64,000 bases of DNA from Amycolatopsis nalaikhensis (GTDB taxonomy: Bacteria > Actinomycetota > Actinomycetes > Mycobacteriales > Pseudonocardiaceae), in NCBI RefSeq assembly GCF_030264295.1, contig NZ_CP127173.1:7199501-7263500 (forward strand), in the 5' to 3' direction. Below the pieces are notes generated by a model. That model was not told the origin of the DNA, did not search any database, and saw only the letters and a list, made by a program, of their open reading frames with translations. A program made the translations under genes and the position numbers. This document shows, one piece after another, positions 16,214 to 24,505 of this stretch (within the stretch, counting starts at the first letter, position 1; every line of letters begins with the position of its first letter).

Positions 16214-16732
16214 ATGAGTTTGGCGGTTAGTTCCACGGCGGCGGACGAGACGCTGCTGCTCGACCTGCTCAACACGACCCCGGTCCGCAACGGACTGTCC
16301 GAAGACGACTTGGCCGACGCGCGGGCCGCTCGTGAGTGGCTGGCCGAGCACGGGCAGCCCGCGAGCGCGGAGGAGCACCGCGCAGTCGTGGCGGCGCGAT
16401 CGGCGCTGCAAGCGATCGTGCGCGGGCAGGAGCCGCCCGCGGCTGTCGCGCGGTTCGTCGAGGGCGTGAGCTACCGGGCGTCCTTCGGTGACGACGGTGT
16501 CGAGTGGACGCTCGACCTGCCGCCGGGCCGGTCCGCCGCGGCGCGGGCCGTGCTCGCGTGGGACGCGCTGGCGAAGTCGAGTCCCGGGCGGTTGCGGCCC
16601 TGTGCCAACCCGGAGTGCCGGTTGTTCCTGATCGACCACAGCAAGCCCAACAGTGCCCGGTGGTGCTCGATGGCCGTCTGCGGCAACCGGATGAAGGCCC
16701 GGCGGCACTACCAGCGGTCCCGCACCCGTTAG
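16214..16732 (+). CDS. ABATE-domain CGNR zinc-finger regulator
   Basis: 172 residues. The C-terminus carries the CGNR zinc knuckle: CANPECRLFLIDHSKPN, then RWCSMAVCGNRMKARRHYQR, with four cysteines placed to bind zinc and a basic tail for DNA. The N-terminal about 110 residues match the ABATE domain that pairs with it (LLDLLNTTPVRNG, then WLAEHGQPASAEEHRAV). Family members are transcription regulators of nearby genes. The divergent binding-protein/monooxygenase operon, whose -35 box overlaps this gene's own promoter, is the obvious target. Initiation may be leaderless (TAACCT, 7 nt, ATG). The stop codon overlaps the stop of the convergent gene. Confidence 0.85.
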   Translation: MSLAVSSTAADETLLLDLLNTTPVRNGLSEDDLADARAAREWLAEHGQPASAEEHRAVVAARSALQAIVRGQEPPAAVARFVEGVSYRASFGDDGVEWTLDLPPGRSAAARAVLAWDALAKSSPGRLRPCANPECRLFLIDHSKPNSARWCSMAVCGNRMKARRHYQRSRTR

Positions 16733-17769
16733 TGCCCGTCGGCGGGGATGTCGAGCCGCAGCCAGGCGTCCTCGGTGAGGACGTGCAGCTCGGCGCCCCG
16801 GCCGATGACCCGTGCGGTCGGCGGCAGCGGGCGGCCGTCGGGCTGGACGAGCACGTACTCGCCGGTCACCTCCAGCCGGTCGGCGCCGAGGACGCCGACG
16901 GTCAGCGGGTGGTGGTCGGGCCCGTAGCCGCCGTACAGCGCGACGCGCGTGCCGTCGACGGCCAGTGCCGTCACGCCGCTGACCTCGTTGTGCCAGCCTG
17001 TTACCGTGCCCTTGTCGATCCGGACCACCGGGAAGCCCGTGTAGTAGCACGCCCACGCCGTGTCGCCGTCGACGTTGAGCGCGTAGCAGTCGAGGATCCC
17101 GCCCCAGGCGGCCTCGTCGTACGACGGGTAGTGCCACTCGGGGGTGAGCGCGGCGGAGAACCGGACGAGCCCCCTCGCTCCCACGGGCGGCTCGCCGTCC
17201 GGCTCGCCCCAGCCGAAGTTGCCGAGCGTGCCTTCGTCGAAGTAACCCACCCAAACGTCGCCTCGCCGGGTCGCCCGCACGTGTTCGATGCCGTCGCCGA
17301 GCGTCGCTTCGAGCAGCACCGCACCGTCGGCGTCGTACACGATCGCGTTGCGTTCCGGGCCTTCGGGTCGCCACCGGCACCGGCCACCCACGACGAGGAC
17401 CCGGCTGTCCGGCAGCGGCTGCACCGACGGGTGCCCCACTGCCAGGGCGGCGATCCGCGTCGCGACGGCCATGTCCGGCGCGTGCACCGTCACGCGGGCC
17501 GGGACCGGCCGGGAAGCCCGCGTGCCCGGGAACGTGGGCCCGCCCGGTGAGGTCGTGGTCGGCGTCAGCTCCGCCGCGTCCTCCGGCGCGCACCACAACG
17601 CCACGACCTCACCCGACGGGCCGACCGACGCCGACACCCGCACGTCACCCGCGCGCGGCGCCACGAGCGCCGCGTGGTGCCGCGCGCGGACGGCCCGCTT
17701 TCCCCGGCGCCGTCGAACCCAGTTCCTGATCACGGCCGTATCCCACCACGAAACCCGGGGCGGGCTCAC
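16729..17769 (-). CDS. Beta-propeller-like hypothetical protein
   Basis: 346 residues from GTG 17769 with only a weak GGAA upstream. No signal peptide; a basic VRRRRGKRAVRAR near the start. The body is a series of beta segments with repeating phrases such as VLVVGGRCRWRPEG, VWVGYFDEGTLGNFGWG, TAWACYYTGFPVVRI and VALYGGYGPDHHPL, suggesting a six- or seven-bladed propeller, probably cytosolic. It resembles uncharacterised actinobacterial proteins annotated as hypothetical. The stop shares bases with the stop of the convergent CGNR gene. It is not clearly part of the catabolic operon, whose last gene ends 17 nt beyond its start. Confidence 0.62.
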   Translation of the reverse strand: MSPPRVSWWDTAVIRNWVRRRRGKRAVRARHHAALVAPRAGDVRVSASVGPSGEVVALWCAPEDAAELTPTTTSPGGPTFPGTRASRPVPARVTVHAPDMAVATRIAALAVGHPSVQPLPDSRVLVVGGRCRWRPEGPERNAIVYDADGAVLLEATLGDGIEHVRATRRGDVWVGYFDEGTLGNFGWGEPDGEPPVGARGLVRFSAALTPEWHYPSYDEAAWGGILDCYALNVDGDTAWACYYTGFPVVRIDKGTVTGWHNEVSGVTALAVDGTRVALYGGYGPDHHPLTVGVLGADRLEVTGEYVLVQPDGRPLPPTARVIGRGAELHVLTEDAWLRLDIPADGH

Positions 17770-17785
17770 GTCAATTCCGCACCGG

Positions 17786-19189
17786 TCAGGTCCGCAACAA
17801 CGCCGTCAGCTCGGTGACGTCCTCCAGCCCGGCAAGCCCGTACGTCAGCTCCGTGATCCGCTCAGCCACGTCGTCCGCCAGCACCCGCGACGCGTTCAGC
17901 CGGAACTTCGTCGCCAACTCGTCCGCCGACAGCGGGTTCTGCGGCCCGCCCCGGTTGGCGTCGACCCTCTCCTCCAGCTCACTGCCATCGCGCAACCGCA
18001 CCCGCAGGACAGCCGGGAACTGGTGGGGGAAGATCTCGTCGCAGCGGGCGTCCGGGACGCACCGCACCTTCGCCGCCAACGCCAGCCGCTCCGGATCCGC
18101 TGCCGCCGAATCGGTGAAGTCGTCGTGGAACACGCCCAGACCGCCGCCGCCCAGCAGGCCCGTCGCCACCGTGTACGGGCCCGAGAACGCCGCGTGGTAC
18201 CCCGACTGCGGCCGGATCTTGGCTTCGCGCGGCTCGCCGATCGTGCGCAGCACCGCCGTCGGCGCGCCCAGTTCCAGCTCCACGATCTCCGCCGGGTCGA
18301 CGCCGCGGGAACGCAGCCGCCGGGCCGCGTCGATGCCCGCGTGCGTGAAGTGGTTGCACGGGTACGGCTTGAAGAAGATCCCCGGCAGTTCCCAGCGCTC
18401 GCCGAGGCCGTCGACGATCGCGTCCACATCGGACTGGTCGCCGCAGAACGCCTGCAGCAGCCCGAATCGGCCCTCCAGCACCGTCGGCGGTCCCGTGATG
18501 CCGTGCCGGGCCATGCCCGCCGCCGTCACCGCCGCGTGGGCCGCCCAGCCGCAGTGGATGCGCTTCACCGTGCCGCCCGTGCGGTTGGCCTCCAGGAGAC
18601 CCGACCCCATGCTCGCCGCGATGCCCAGCGCGTCCGCGATCCCCGCTTCGTCCACATCGGACAGCATCGCCGCGGCCGCCGCCGCGCCGAGGGCGCCGCA
18701 GATAGCCGTCGCGTGCAGGCCGCGCTCGAAGAACACCGAGTTGCCGAGTTCCTCGTCGTAGCCCGCCATGCCGAGGCGGACCGTGATCTCCACGCCGACG
18801 CCGATCGCGTCCAGCAGCTGGGCGCCCGTCGCCCCGCGGGACTCCGCGACCGCGAGCGCCGCCGGGACCACGGACGCCGACGGGTGCAGCACCGACGGCA
18901 GGTGCGTGTCGTCGAAGTCGAGCGAGTGCGCGAGTGTGCCGTTGAGCAGCGCCGCGCTCGGCTCGGGCAGCCGGTCGCCGGTGCCGATGGCCGTCGCGCG
19001 GCCCGTGCCGCCCCACTCCCGGACCAGGGCACCGACCGCCGCGGCGGGACGCTCGGCCGTGGCCGCCAGGCTGTTGCCCAGCACGTCCAGCACGCGCCGG
19101 GCGGCGTCGTCCCGCAGCTCCGGTGGCAGGCCCTTGGCCCGCACCGACGTGGCGAACGCCGCCAGCTGCTGCACGATCGTCGCGGTCAT
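17786..19189 (-). CDS. MmgE/PrpD family protein (first copy)
   Basis: 467 residues from ATG 19189; a longer frame to 19444 is a shadow of the upstream cyclase. It matches the MmgE/PrpD fold, as in 2-methylcitrate dehydratase, cis-aconitate decarboxylase and iminodisuccinate epimerase: RRVLDVLGNSLAATAERP, the LNGTLAHSLDFDDTH motif with its conserved histidine and aspartates, and GIFFKPYPCNHFTHAGIDA near the middle. Substrates in this family are short di- or tricarboxylates. It is the last gene of a four-gene leftward operon (CoA transferase, CitE-like lyase, cyclase, this gene), all coupled by 4-nt overlaps. A second MmgE/PrpD of similar length lies in the divergent operon; they are not close copies. 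Confidence 0.88.
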   Translation of the reverse strand: MTATIVQQLAAFATSVRAKGLPPELRDDAARRVLDVLGNSLAATAERPAAAVGALVREWGGTGRATAIGTGDRLPEPSAALLNGTLAHSLDFDDTHLPSVLHPSASVVPAALAVAESRGATGAQLLDAIGVGVEITVRLGMAGYDEELGNSVFFERGLHATAICGALGAAAAAAMLSDVDEAGIADALGIAASMGSGLLEANRTGGTVKRIHCGWAAHAAVTAAGMARHGITGPPTVLEGRFGLLQAFCGDQSDVDAIVDGLGERWELPGIFFKPYPCNHFTHAGIDAARRLRSRGVDPAEIVELELGAPTAVLRTIGEPREAKIRPQSGYHAAFSGPYTVATGLLGGGGLGVFHDDFTDSAAADPERLALAAKVRCVPDARCDEIFPHQFPAVLRVRLRDGSELEERVDANRGGPQNPLSADELATKFRLNASRVLADDVAERITELTYGLAGLEDVTELTALLRT

Positions 19190-20007
19190 GCGCTCACCGC
19201 CGCGAGGGGACGCACCGGGGACCCGGTTCCGCCGACGATCCGCAGCGGGGCCAGCACGAACACGAACTCGTGCACGCCTTCCTCGGCCACGGCTTCCAGG
19301 TTCAGGTGCTCCATGATGAAGATGCCCGACTCGACCAGCAGGATCCGGTGCACCGGGAGCACCGCGTGCCCGGCCCCGGCCGGGATCTGCTCGTAGGCCG
19401 TGGTGTCCGCACCGGTCGCGACGACACCGCGCGCGGCCAGCCACTCCGCCGCCGACGTCGTCGCGCCGGGAACGCCGGTCTCCTTGCCCATATAGGAAAC
19501 AGTGTCGCCGAAGTTCCGCGCCCAGCCAGTCCGGATCAGGGCGACGTCTCCGGCGCCCGGTTCGGTCCCGGCACGCTTCGCCGCCGCGTCGAGGTCCTCG
19601 GCGGTGACGCCGTAGCCGGGCTCGAGGGTCGGGACGCCGTGCACCGCAGCGACGTCCAGCAGCACCGCGCGCCGCAGCAGGCCGGGCAGGTTTTCCGCGC
19701 CGTGCGTGCGGAACACGCCGCCCTGCTGGGCCTCGGCGGCGTCGACGTCGCCGTGCAGCTTGCCGTCGTGGCTGACGTGCGAGAGCGCGTCGATGTGGGT
19801 GCCGACGTGCCCGCCGGTCACGATGATCTCGTTGGCGGCCGAGCCGCCGTCCGGGCGGCGCATGTCGCCGTGGCGGCGGATCAGCGTCATCCGGAACCCG
19901 GGGTGGTTCGGCGAGCAGGGCATGCCGGTGAAGAACGGCTGCCCGAGCTCGATCAGCCGGACCCCGCCGGCGACCGCCGACAGCAGCGGATCCTGGGGAC
20001 GTGTCAT
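19186..20007 (-). CDS. Cyclase family protein (KynB-like amidohydrolase fold)
   Basis: 273 residues from ATG 20007. It carries the cyclase-family signature: IIVTGGHVGTHIDALSHVS holds the HxGTHxDxxxH metal ligands, and LLDVAAVHGVPTLEPGYGV follows. The family includes kynurenine formamidase and isatin hydrolase, Mn/Zn enzymes that open amide or lactam bonds. In this locus a lactam, imide or formamide hydrolysis step is plausible, complementing the hydantoinase-like enzyme of the divergent operon. Its ATG overlaps the stop of the CitE-like gene and its stop overlaps the MmgE/PrpD start, showing translational coupling. Confidence 0.88.
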   Translation of the reverse strand: MTRPQDPLLSAVAGGVRLIELGQPFFTGMPCSPNHPGFRMTLIRRHGDMRRPDGGSAANEIIVTGGHVGTHIDALSHVSHDGKLHGDVDAAEAQQGGVFRTHGAENLPGLLRRAVLLDVAAVHGVPTLEPGYGVTAEDLDAAAKRAGTEPGAGDVALIRTGWARNFGDTVSYMGKETGVPGATTSAAEWLAARGVVATGADTTAYEQIPAGAGHAVLPVHRILLVESGIFIMEHLNLEAVAEEGVHEFVFVLAPLRIVGGTGSPVRPLAAVSA

Positions 20008-20819
20008 GAGTGCTGGCCTTCCTTTGCTTCCGAGCCCGCGATCGCGAGCACCCAGCGGGCGCGCGCCACGATCGCGGCGTCGACGAACTGTCCGCGGTGG
20101 TCGATCCAGGCCGCCGACCCGGTTGTTTCGAGGTGGTCGAGCAGCTCGCTCGCCCAGGCGGTTTCCGCGGGGTCGGGCGCGCAAACGTCGTGCACCACGG
20201 GGATCTGGGCGGGGTGGATCACCGACCGGCCGAAGAACCCCGCCGCGCGCCCGGCTTCGGTGCTCGCGCGCAGGCCGTCGAGGTCGCGCACGGCGGTCCA
20301 GACGCTCTGCACCGGGCTCGGCAGCCCGGCCGCCCGCGCGGCGACGACCACCCGCGACCGCGGCCAGGTCAGCGCGTCCCCGCCGGCGACGCGCAGGTCC
20401 GCGGCGAGGTCGGCTTCACCGAGGGAGATCCCGGCGACGAGCGGGTGCGCGGTGGCGATTTCCAGGGCGTTTTCCACGCCCAGCGCGGATTCCAGCACCG
20501 GGTACACCGGTACGCCGAGCGCGTCGGCGACCCGGCGCACCTCGGCCGGGTCCTCGCACTTCGGTACGCGAACCCCTGCGGCCCCGCGCAGTGCCTTGAT
20601 GTCGGCTTCCCCGGCGGGGGTGCCCGGCGCGTTGATCCGGACGTACGCCGTCGCGCCACTGTCCAAAGCGGACAGAGCGTTGCGCCGCGCTTCGTTCTTC
20701 GCGGCCGCGGCGACGGCGTCCTCGAGGTCGATGATGACCGCGTCCGCCGGGCCGTTCAGCGCCTTCGTGATCCGGTCCGGCCGGTCGCCCGGGACGTAGA
20801 GCCAGCTGCGTGGAATCAC
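20004..20819 (-). CDS. HpcH/HpaI aldolase-fold CoA-ester lyase (CitE-like)
   Basis: 271 residues from GTG 20819, overlapping the CoA-transferase stop as GTGA. It opens PRSWLYVPGDRPDRITKAL and contains ADAVIIDLEDAVAAAAKNEAR, the CitE/Mcl signature with metal-binding aspartate and glutamate, then YVRINAPGT and a later FGRSVIHPAQIP, all standard for (citra)malyl- and malyl-CoA lyases. The reaction would be retro-Claisen cleavage of a 3-hydroxyacyl-CoA to acetyl-CoA plus pyruvate or glyoxylate. The CoA transferase next to it would supply the thioester, as in the itaconate and mesaconate pathways. No dedicated hydratase gene is visible in the operon, so the hydration step is unassigned. Confidence 0.9.
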   Translation of the reverse strand: MIPRSWLYVPGDRPDRITKALNGPADAVIIDLEDAVAAAAKNEARRNALSALDSGATAYVRINAPGTPAGEADIKALRGAAGVRVPKCEDPAEVRRVADALGVPVYPVLESALGVENALEIATAHPLVAGISLGEADLAADLRVAGGDALTWPRSRVVVAARAAGLPSPVQSVWTAVRDLDGLRASTEAGRAAGFFGRSVIHPAQIPVVHDVCAPDPAETAWASELLDHLETTGSAAWIDHRGQFVDAAIVARARWVLAIAGSEAKEGQHS

Positions 20820-22003
20820 CTGATCACGCCTTTTTCGCGCAGCGCGGCCAGTTCCGGCTCGCCGAGGCCGAGGCCTCCGAGGACTTCGGCGGTGTGTGCG
20901 CCGAGCGGCGCGCCGGCGGACGTGATCCCGCCGGGGGTCTCCGACAGCCGGAACAGCACGTTCTGCATCTTCACCGGCCCGAGTTCGGCGTCGTCGACCG
21001 TCGTGATGCTGCCGAGGGCGGCGAACTGCGGGTCGGTCATGACGTCGGCCGCGGTGTAGATCGGCGCGACGGCGGCCTGGGCCTCCTCGAACGCCTTGAC
21101 GACCTCGTCGCGGTCGCGGTCGGCGATCCACGACCCGACGGCGTCGTCGAGCAGGTCGGCGTGCTGGGCGCGCTCGGCGCCGCTGGCGAACCACGGCTCG
21201 TCGATCAGCTCGGGCCGCCCGACCAGCCGCATGACGCGTTCGGCGATCGACTGGGCGCTGGTGGAGATCGCGACCCAGCTGCCGTCGCGGGTGCGGTAGG
21301 TGTTGCGCGGCGCGTTGTTCGTGGACCGGTTGCCGGTGCGCGGCTGCAGCGTGCCGAGCTGGTCGTAGGCGATGATCTGCGGGCCGAGCAGGGTCAGGAT
21401 CGGCTCGATGATGGCGAGGTCGACGACCTGCCCGCGCCCGGTCTGCTCGCGGGCCCGCAGGGCGGTCATGACGGCGAACGCGGTGGTCAGCGCGGCGATC
21501 CCGTCGGCGAGGCCGAACGGCGGCAGCGTCGGCGGGCCGTCGGGCTCGCCGGTGATCGCGGCGAACCCGCTCATCGCCTCGGCGAGCGTGCCGAAGCCGG
21601 GCCGCTTGGCGTACGGGCCGATCTGCCCGAACCCGGTGACCCGGGTGAGCACCAGGCCGGGGTTGATCTCGCGCAGCTCGTCGTAGCCGAGGCCCCAGCG
21701 TTCGAGGGTGCCGGGGCGGAAGTTCTCCACGACGACGTCGGCGTCCGCCACCAGCTTCTTGAAGATCTCTTGGCCCTCGGGGGAGCCGAGGTAGAGGGTG
21801 ATCGCCTTCTTGCCGCGGCCGAGCATCTTCCACCAGAGGCCGACGCCGTCGCGCTGCGCGCCGTGGCTGCGGACCGGGTCGCCGTTCGGGTGCTCGATCT
21901 TGATGACCTCGGCGCCGTAGTCGCCCAGCAGGGTCGCGGCGAGGGGGCCGGCGAACAGGGTGGCGGTGTCGAGCACCCGGATCCCGGACAAAGCGCCCGT
22001 CAT
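20816..22003 (-). CDS. CaiB/BaiF CoA-transferase family protein
   Basis: 395 residues from ATG 22003 (AGGCAGG upstream); the frame open to 22120 has no supporting site. It shows the class III transferase features: GIRVLDTATLFAGPLAATLLGDYGAEVIKIE with the catalytic aspartate expected soon after in the family, the VENFRPGTLERWGLGYDEL stretch, and INPGLVLTRVTGFGQIGPY. These enzymes move CoA between acids through a glutamyl or aspartyl anhydride and activate dicarboxylates (formate/oxalate, mesaconate, itaconate, carnitine). It is the first gene of the leftward operon, 46 nt downstream of a candidate IclR site that recurs before the divergent transporter operon and before the regulator gene. Confidence 0.9.
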   Translation of the reverse strand: MTGALSGIRVLDTATLFAGPLAATLLGDYGAEVIKIEHPNGDPVRSHGAQRDGVGLWWKMLGRGKKAITLYLGSPEGQEIFKKLVADADVVVENFRPGTLERWGLGYDELREINPGLVLTRVTGFGQIGPYAKRPGFGTLAEAMSGFAAITGEPDGPPTLPPFGLADGIAALTTAFAVMTALRAREQTGRGQVVDLAIIEPILTLLGPQIIAYDQLGTLQPRTGNRSTNNAPRNTYRTRDGSWVAISTSAQSIAERVMRLVGRPELIDEPWFASGAERAQHADLLDDAVGSWIADRDRDEVVKAFEEAQAAVAPIYTAADVMTDPQFAALGSITTVDDAELGPVKMQNVLFRLSETPGGITSAGAPLGAHTAEVLGGLGLGEPELAALREKGVIR

Positions 22004-22048
22004 GGGGCTTACCTGCCTTTCTCGTCCGGCGAGCCGATCTGGACTGTC

Positions 22049-22065
22049 GTTTCGCCGGGAGGAAC
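22049..22065. promoter_or_regulatory. Candidate IclR operator B (CoA-transferase operon)
   Basis: GTTTCGCCGGGAGGAAC. It shares GTTTCGC-N5-GGAAC exactly with sites at 22204 and 32660. It lies 46 nt upstream of the CoA-transferase ATG, within the probable 5-prime region of the leftward operon. Confidence 0.5.
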
Positions 22066-22154
22066 ACTTGTGAACGTCGAGTTTCGTAGCGACGTCGTTC
22101 GGTGTTTTCCAAGTTCGCACTGATCACGCTCATCCGTCAAGTTGTGCGCAGATG

Positions 22155-22184
22155 TTGACCTGACGTTGGGGCGGGTGTCACGAT
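22155..22184 (+). promoter_or_regulatory. Candidate promoter of the ABC transporter operon
   Basis: TTGACC (22155-22160), 18-nt spacer, CACGAT (22179-22184). It is the best -35/-10 pair before the binding-protein ATG at 22251 and places operator A just downstream of the expected start of transcription. Confidence 0.4.
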
Positions 22185-22203
22185 GACCGGCAACAAATCT
22201 GGC

Positions 22204-22220
22204 GTTTCGCTAAGCGGAAC
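22204..22220. promoter_or_regulatory. Candidate IclR operator A (transporter operon)
   Basis: GTTTCGCTAAGCGGAAC, an imperfect palindrome, 31 nt before the binding-protein start. It shares GTTTCGC-N5-GGAAC with the sites before the divergent CoA-transferase gene and the IclR gene. Confidence 0.55.
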
Positions 22221-22250
22221 GACAACCCTGCCGAAGGGGAATGAGGTGAC

Positions 22251-23495
22251 ATGTCCGCACGAATGCTCGTCGCGGGGCTTGGGGCCGTGGCCCTGCTCGT
22301 GACCGGGTGCGGGGGATCGGCCCCGATGGGGGCCGGAGGAGCCGCCGCGGGGCGGGACGAAGGCCCGGTCAAGATCGGGGCCTTGCACCCGGTCAGCGGG
22401 TCGAACGCGGTCGACGGCCTGCAGATGCGCCGGGGGGCGCAGCTGGCCGTCGACGCCGTCAACGCGGCCGGCGGCATCAAGTCGCTCGGCGGCCGCAAGG
22501 TCGAACTGGTCACGGGCGACACGCAGGGCAAGGCCGACATCGGGCAGAGCGAGGCCCAGCGGCTGATCTCGGCCGGCGCGGTCAGCCTGGTGGGCACGTA
22601 CCAGAGCGCGGTGAGCACCAACGTCGCCGTCGTGGCCGAACGCAACCGGGTCCCGTTCGTGATGGACGTGACCGCCTCCGACGCGATCTTCTCGCACGGC
22701 TACCGGTACTCGTTCCGGGTGCAGCCGGGCAGCAAGGCGATCGCGACGGCCGCCGCGCAGTACCTGAAGGCCGTGTCGGAGCAGGCGGGCAAGCCCGTCC
22801 GCAAGGTGGCGTTCCTGCACGAGCAGAGCGACTTCGGCAGCGGCGCGGCCGACGCCTTCACCGCCGCGGCCAAGCAGCTCGGCATCGGGGTCGGCCCGAA
22901 CATCAGCTACGACGCCGCGACCGTCAGCGACCTCACCGCGCAGGTCACGCAGGTCAAGGCGTCGGGCGCGGACGTGCTGGCCGTCGCCGGCTACTACCGC
23001 GACAGCCTGCTGGCGGCCAAGGCGATCGCCTCGGTGAAGCCGGACCTCAGCGCGGTCTGGGGCGTCTCGAACGGCGCCTACGACCAGCCGAAGTTCGTCG
23101 CCGACGCGGCCGCGCTCGGCAACCTGTACTTCAGCACCAACTACCACTACGACGCGACGAACCCCGAAACCGTCGCGCTGCGCGAGAAGTACCAGAAGCT
23201 CTACGGCGATCCGATGCGAACCGGCGCGGTCCTGTCCTACGACGCGGTCCAGGTGATCGCGCACGCCGTGGAGCAGGCCGCGAGCACGGACCCGCAGAAG
23301 GTGCGCGACGCGATCGCCTCTTCGCAGGTCGCACCCCTGACCGTGGGCCGCGGGTCGATCCAGTTCGCGTCCAACGGCGACAACCGCAACGCCTTCCCGG
23401 TCCTGATGCAGGTCCTGGACGGGCGCGTGCAGCAGGTCTATCCCCCCGAAAAAGCCGAATCCCGGCCCGACTACAGGGTGGCGTGGCGTCCATGA
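22251..23495 (+). CDS. Branched-chain-type ABC transporter substrate-binding lipoprotein
   Basis: 414 residues. The lipoprotein signal ends VALLVTGC-GG. The mature domain is a periplasmic-binding-protein type 1 fold of the LivK class: IGALHPVSGSNAVDGLQMRRG, then AVNAAGGIKSLGGRKVELV, typical openings for aromatic and amino acid binding proteins. A GAGGTGAC site precedes the ATG. It is first in a nine-gene operon whose other transporter genes follow with 4-nt overlaps. LivK-class systems import branched amino acids, amides, urea or aromatic and heterocyclic acids; the downstream enzymes suggest a nitrogen heterocycle or small polycarboxylate. Probably IclR-controlled through the site at 22204. 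Confidence 0.9.
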   Translation: MSARMLVAGLGAVALLVTGCGGSAPMGAGGAAAGRDEGPVKIGALHPVSGSNAVDGLQMRRGAQLAVDAVNAAGGIKSLGGRKVELVTGDTQGKADIGQSEAQRLISAGAVSLVGTYQSAVSTNVAVVAERNRVPFVMDVTASDAIFSHGYRYSFRVQPGSKAIATAAAQYLKAVSEQAGKPVRKVAFLHEQSDFGSGAADAFTAAAKQLGIGVGPNISYDAATVSDLTAQVTQVKASGADVLAVAGYYRDSLLAAKAIASVKPDLSAVWGVSNGAYDQPKFVADAAALGNLYFSTNYHYDATNPETVALREKYQKLYGDPMRTGAVLSYDAVQVIAHAVEQAASTDPQKVRDAIASSQVAPLTVGRGSIQFASNGDNRNAFPVLMQVLDGRVQQVYPPEKAESRPDYRVAWRP

Positions 23496-24505
23496 CCGAA
23501 CTCGACACCGGGGCGCCCGTCGTCCCCGAAACCGCACCCCCGGACCGGAAAGCCAAGGCGGACAAGGGTTTCCTCGGCCGCGCCGGCATCGTGGCCGCCG
23601 TCCTCGTCGTCGCGATCGTCGTCGCGCTGCTGCAGTCCGGCAGCGGCCTGGTGGTCTGGCAGTCGGTGGTCACCGGCGTCCTGACCGGCGGGCTCTACGG
23701 CCTGATCGCGATGGGCCTGACGCTGATCTTCGGCGTGCTCGACATCGTCAACTTCGCCCACGGCGCGTTCCTCGCGGTGGCGATGTTCCTGTCCTTCGGG
23801 ATGATCCAGGCGACCGGGCTCCACCCGTACCTGACGCTCGTCATCGCCGTCCCCGCGCTGTTCCTGCTCGGCGCGGCCGTGCACCGCGGGCTGCTGTCGG
23901 GCGCGGGCGGCCGCTCGCTGGAGAACCAGCTGCTCATCACGCTCGGCCTGTCGCTGCTGCTGGAGAACGGGCTGCTGCTGTTCTTCGGCGCCGAGCCCAA
24001 GACCATCGCGCTGCCCGGCGACTTCCAGTTCCCGCTGCTGGGCGCGGTCGTCGCGGGTTCGCGGCTGTACGCGTTCCTCGGCGCCGTCGTGCTCGGCGGC
24101 CTGCTGTACTGGCTCCTGCGGCGCACCCGGCTGGGCACGGCGATCCGCGCGGTCGCCGCGAACGCGCCCGGCGCGTCGCTCGTCGGCATCAACGTCCGCC
24201 GGATGCACACGCTCACCTTCGCCATCGGCACGGCGTGCGCGGGCGCGGCGGCGGTGCTCGCCGGTCCGCTCGTCACCGTGACCCCGACGCTGGGGGAGCA
24301 GTTCAACATCACGGCGTTCGTGGTCGTGGTGCTCGGCGGGATGGGCAACGTCGTCGGCGCGCTCGTCGGCGGCTTGCTGATCGGCCTGGTCGAGCAGCTC
24401 ACCACCATCTACCTCGGCGGCCAGAGCTCCCTGCTCGGCGTGTTCGTGGTCTTCCTGCTGGTGCTGTTCCTGCGTCCGCAGGGTCTGTTCGGGAGGCGCG
24501 CGTGA
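23492..24505 (+). CDS. Branched-chain-type ABC transporter permease (LivH class)
   Basis: 337 residues from ATG 23492, overlapping the previous stop as ATGA. After a charged 30-residue cytosolic leader come about eight membrane helices. LTGGLYGLIAMGLTLIFGVLDIVNFAHG is the conserved LivH start (shown in the protein at about 67-94), and RTRLGTAIRAVAANAPGASLVGINVRRM is the EAA-like cytoplasmic loop that docks the ATPases. VVLGGMGNVVGALVGG near the end is also standard. It pairs with the next permease to form the heterodimeric channel. Confidence 0.92.
   Translation: MTELDTGAPVVPETAPPDRKAKADKGFLGRAGIVAAVLVVAIVVALLQSGSGLVVWQSVVTGVLTGGLYGLIAMGLTLIFGVLDIVNFAHGAFLAVAMFLSFGMIQATGLHPYLTLVIAVPALFLLGAAVHRGLLSGAGGRSLENQLLITLGLSLLLENGLLLFFGAEPKTIALPGDFQFPLLGAVVAGSRLYAFLGAVVLGGLLYWLLRRTRLGTAIRAVAANAPGASLVGINVRRMHTLTFAIGTACAGAAAVLAGPLVTVTPTLGEQFNITAFVVVVLGGMGNVVGALVGGLLIGLVEQLTTIYLGGQSSLLGVFVVFLLVLFLRPQGLFGRRA

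Noticed and set aside
22307..23490. Upstream extension of the LivH permease frame
   Set aside because: It runs out of frame through the binding-protein gene; the ATG at 23492 has the standard ATGA overlap and a normal LivH start.
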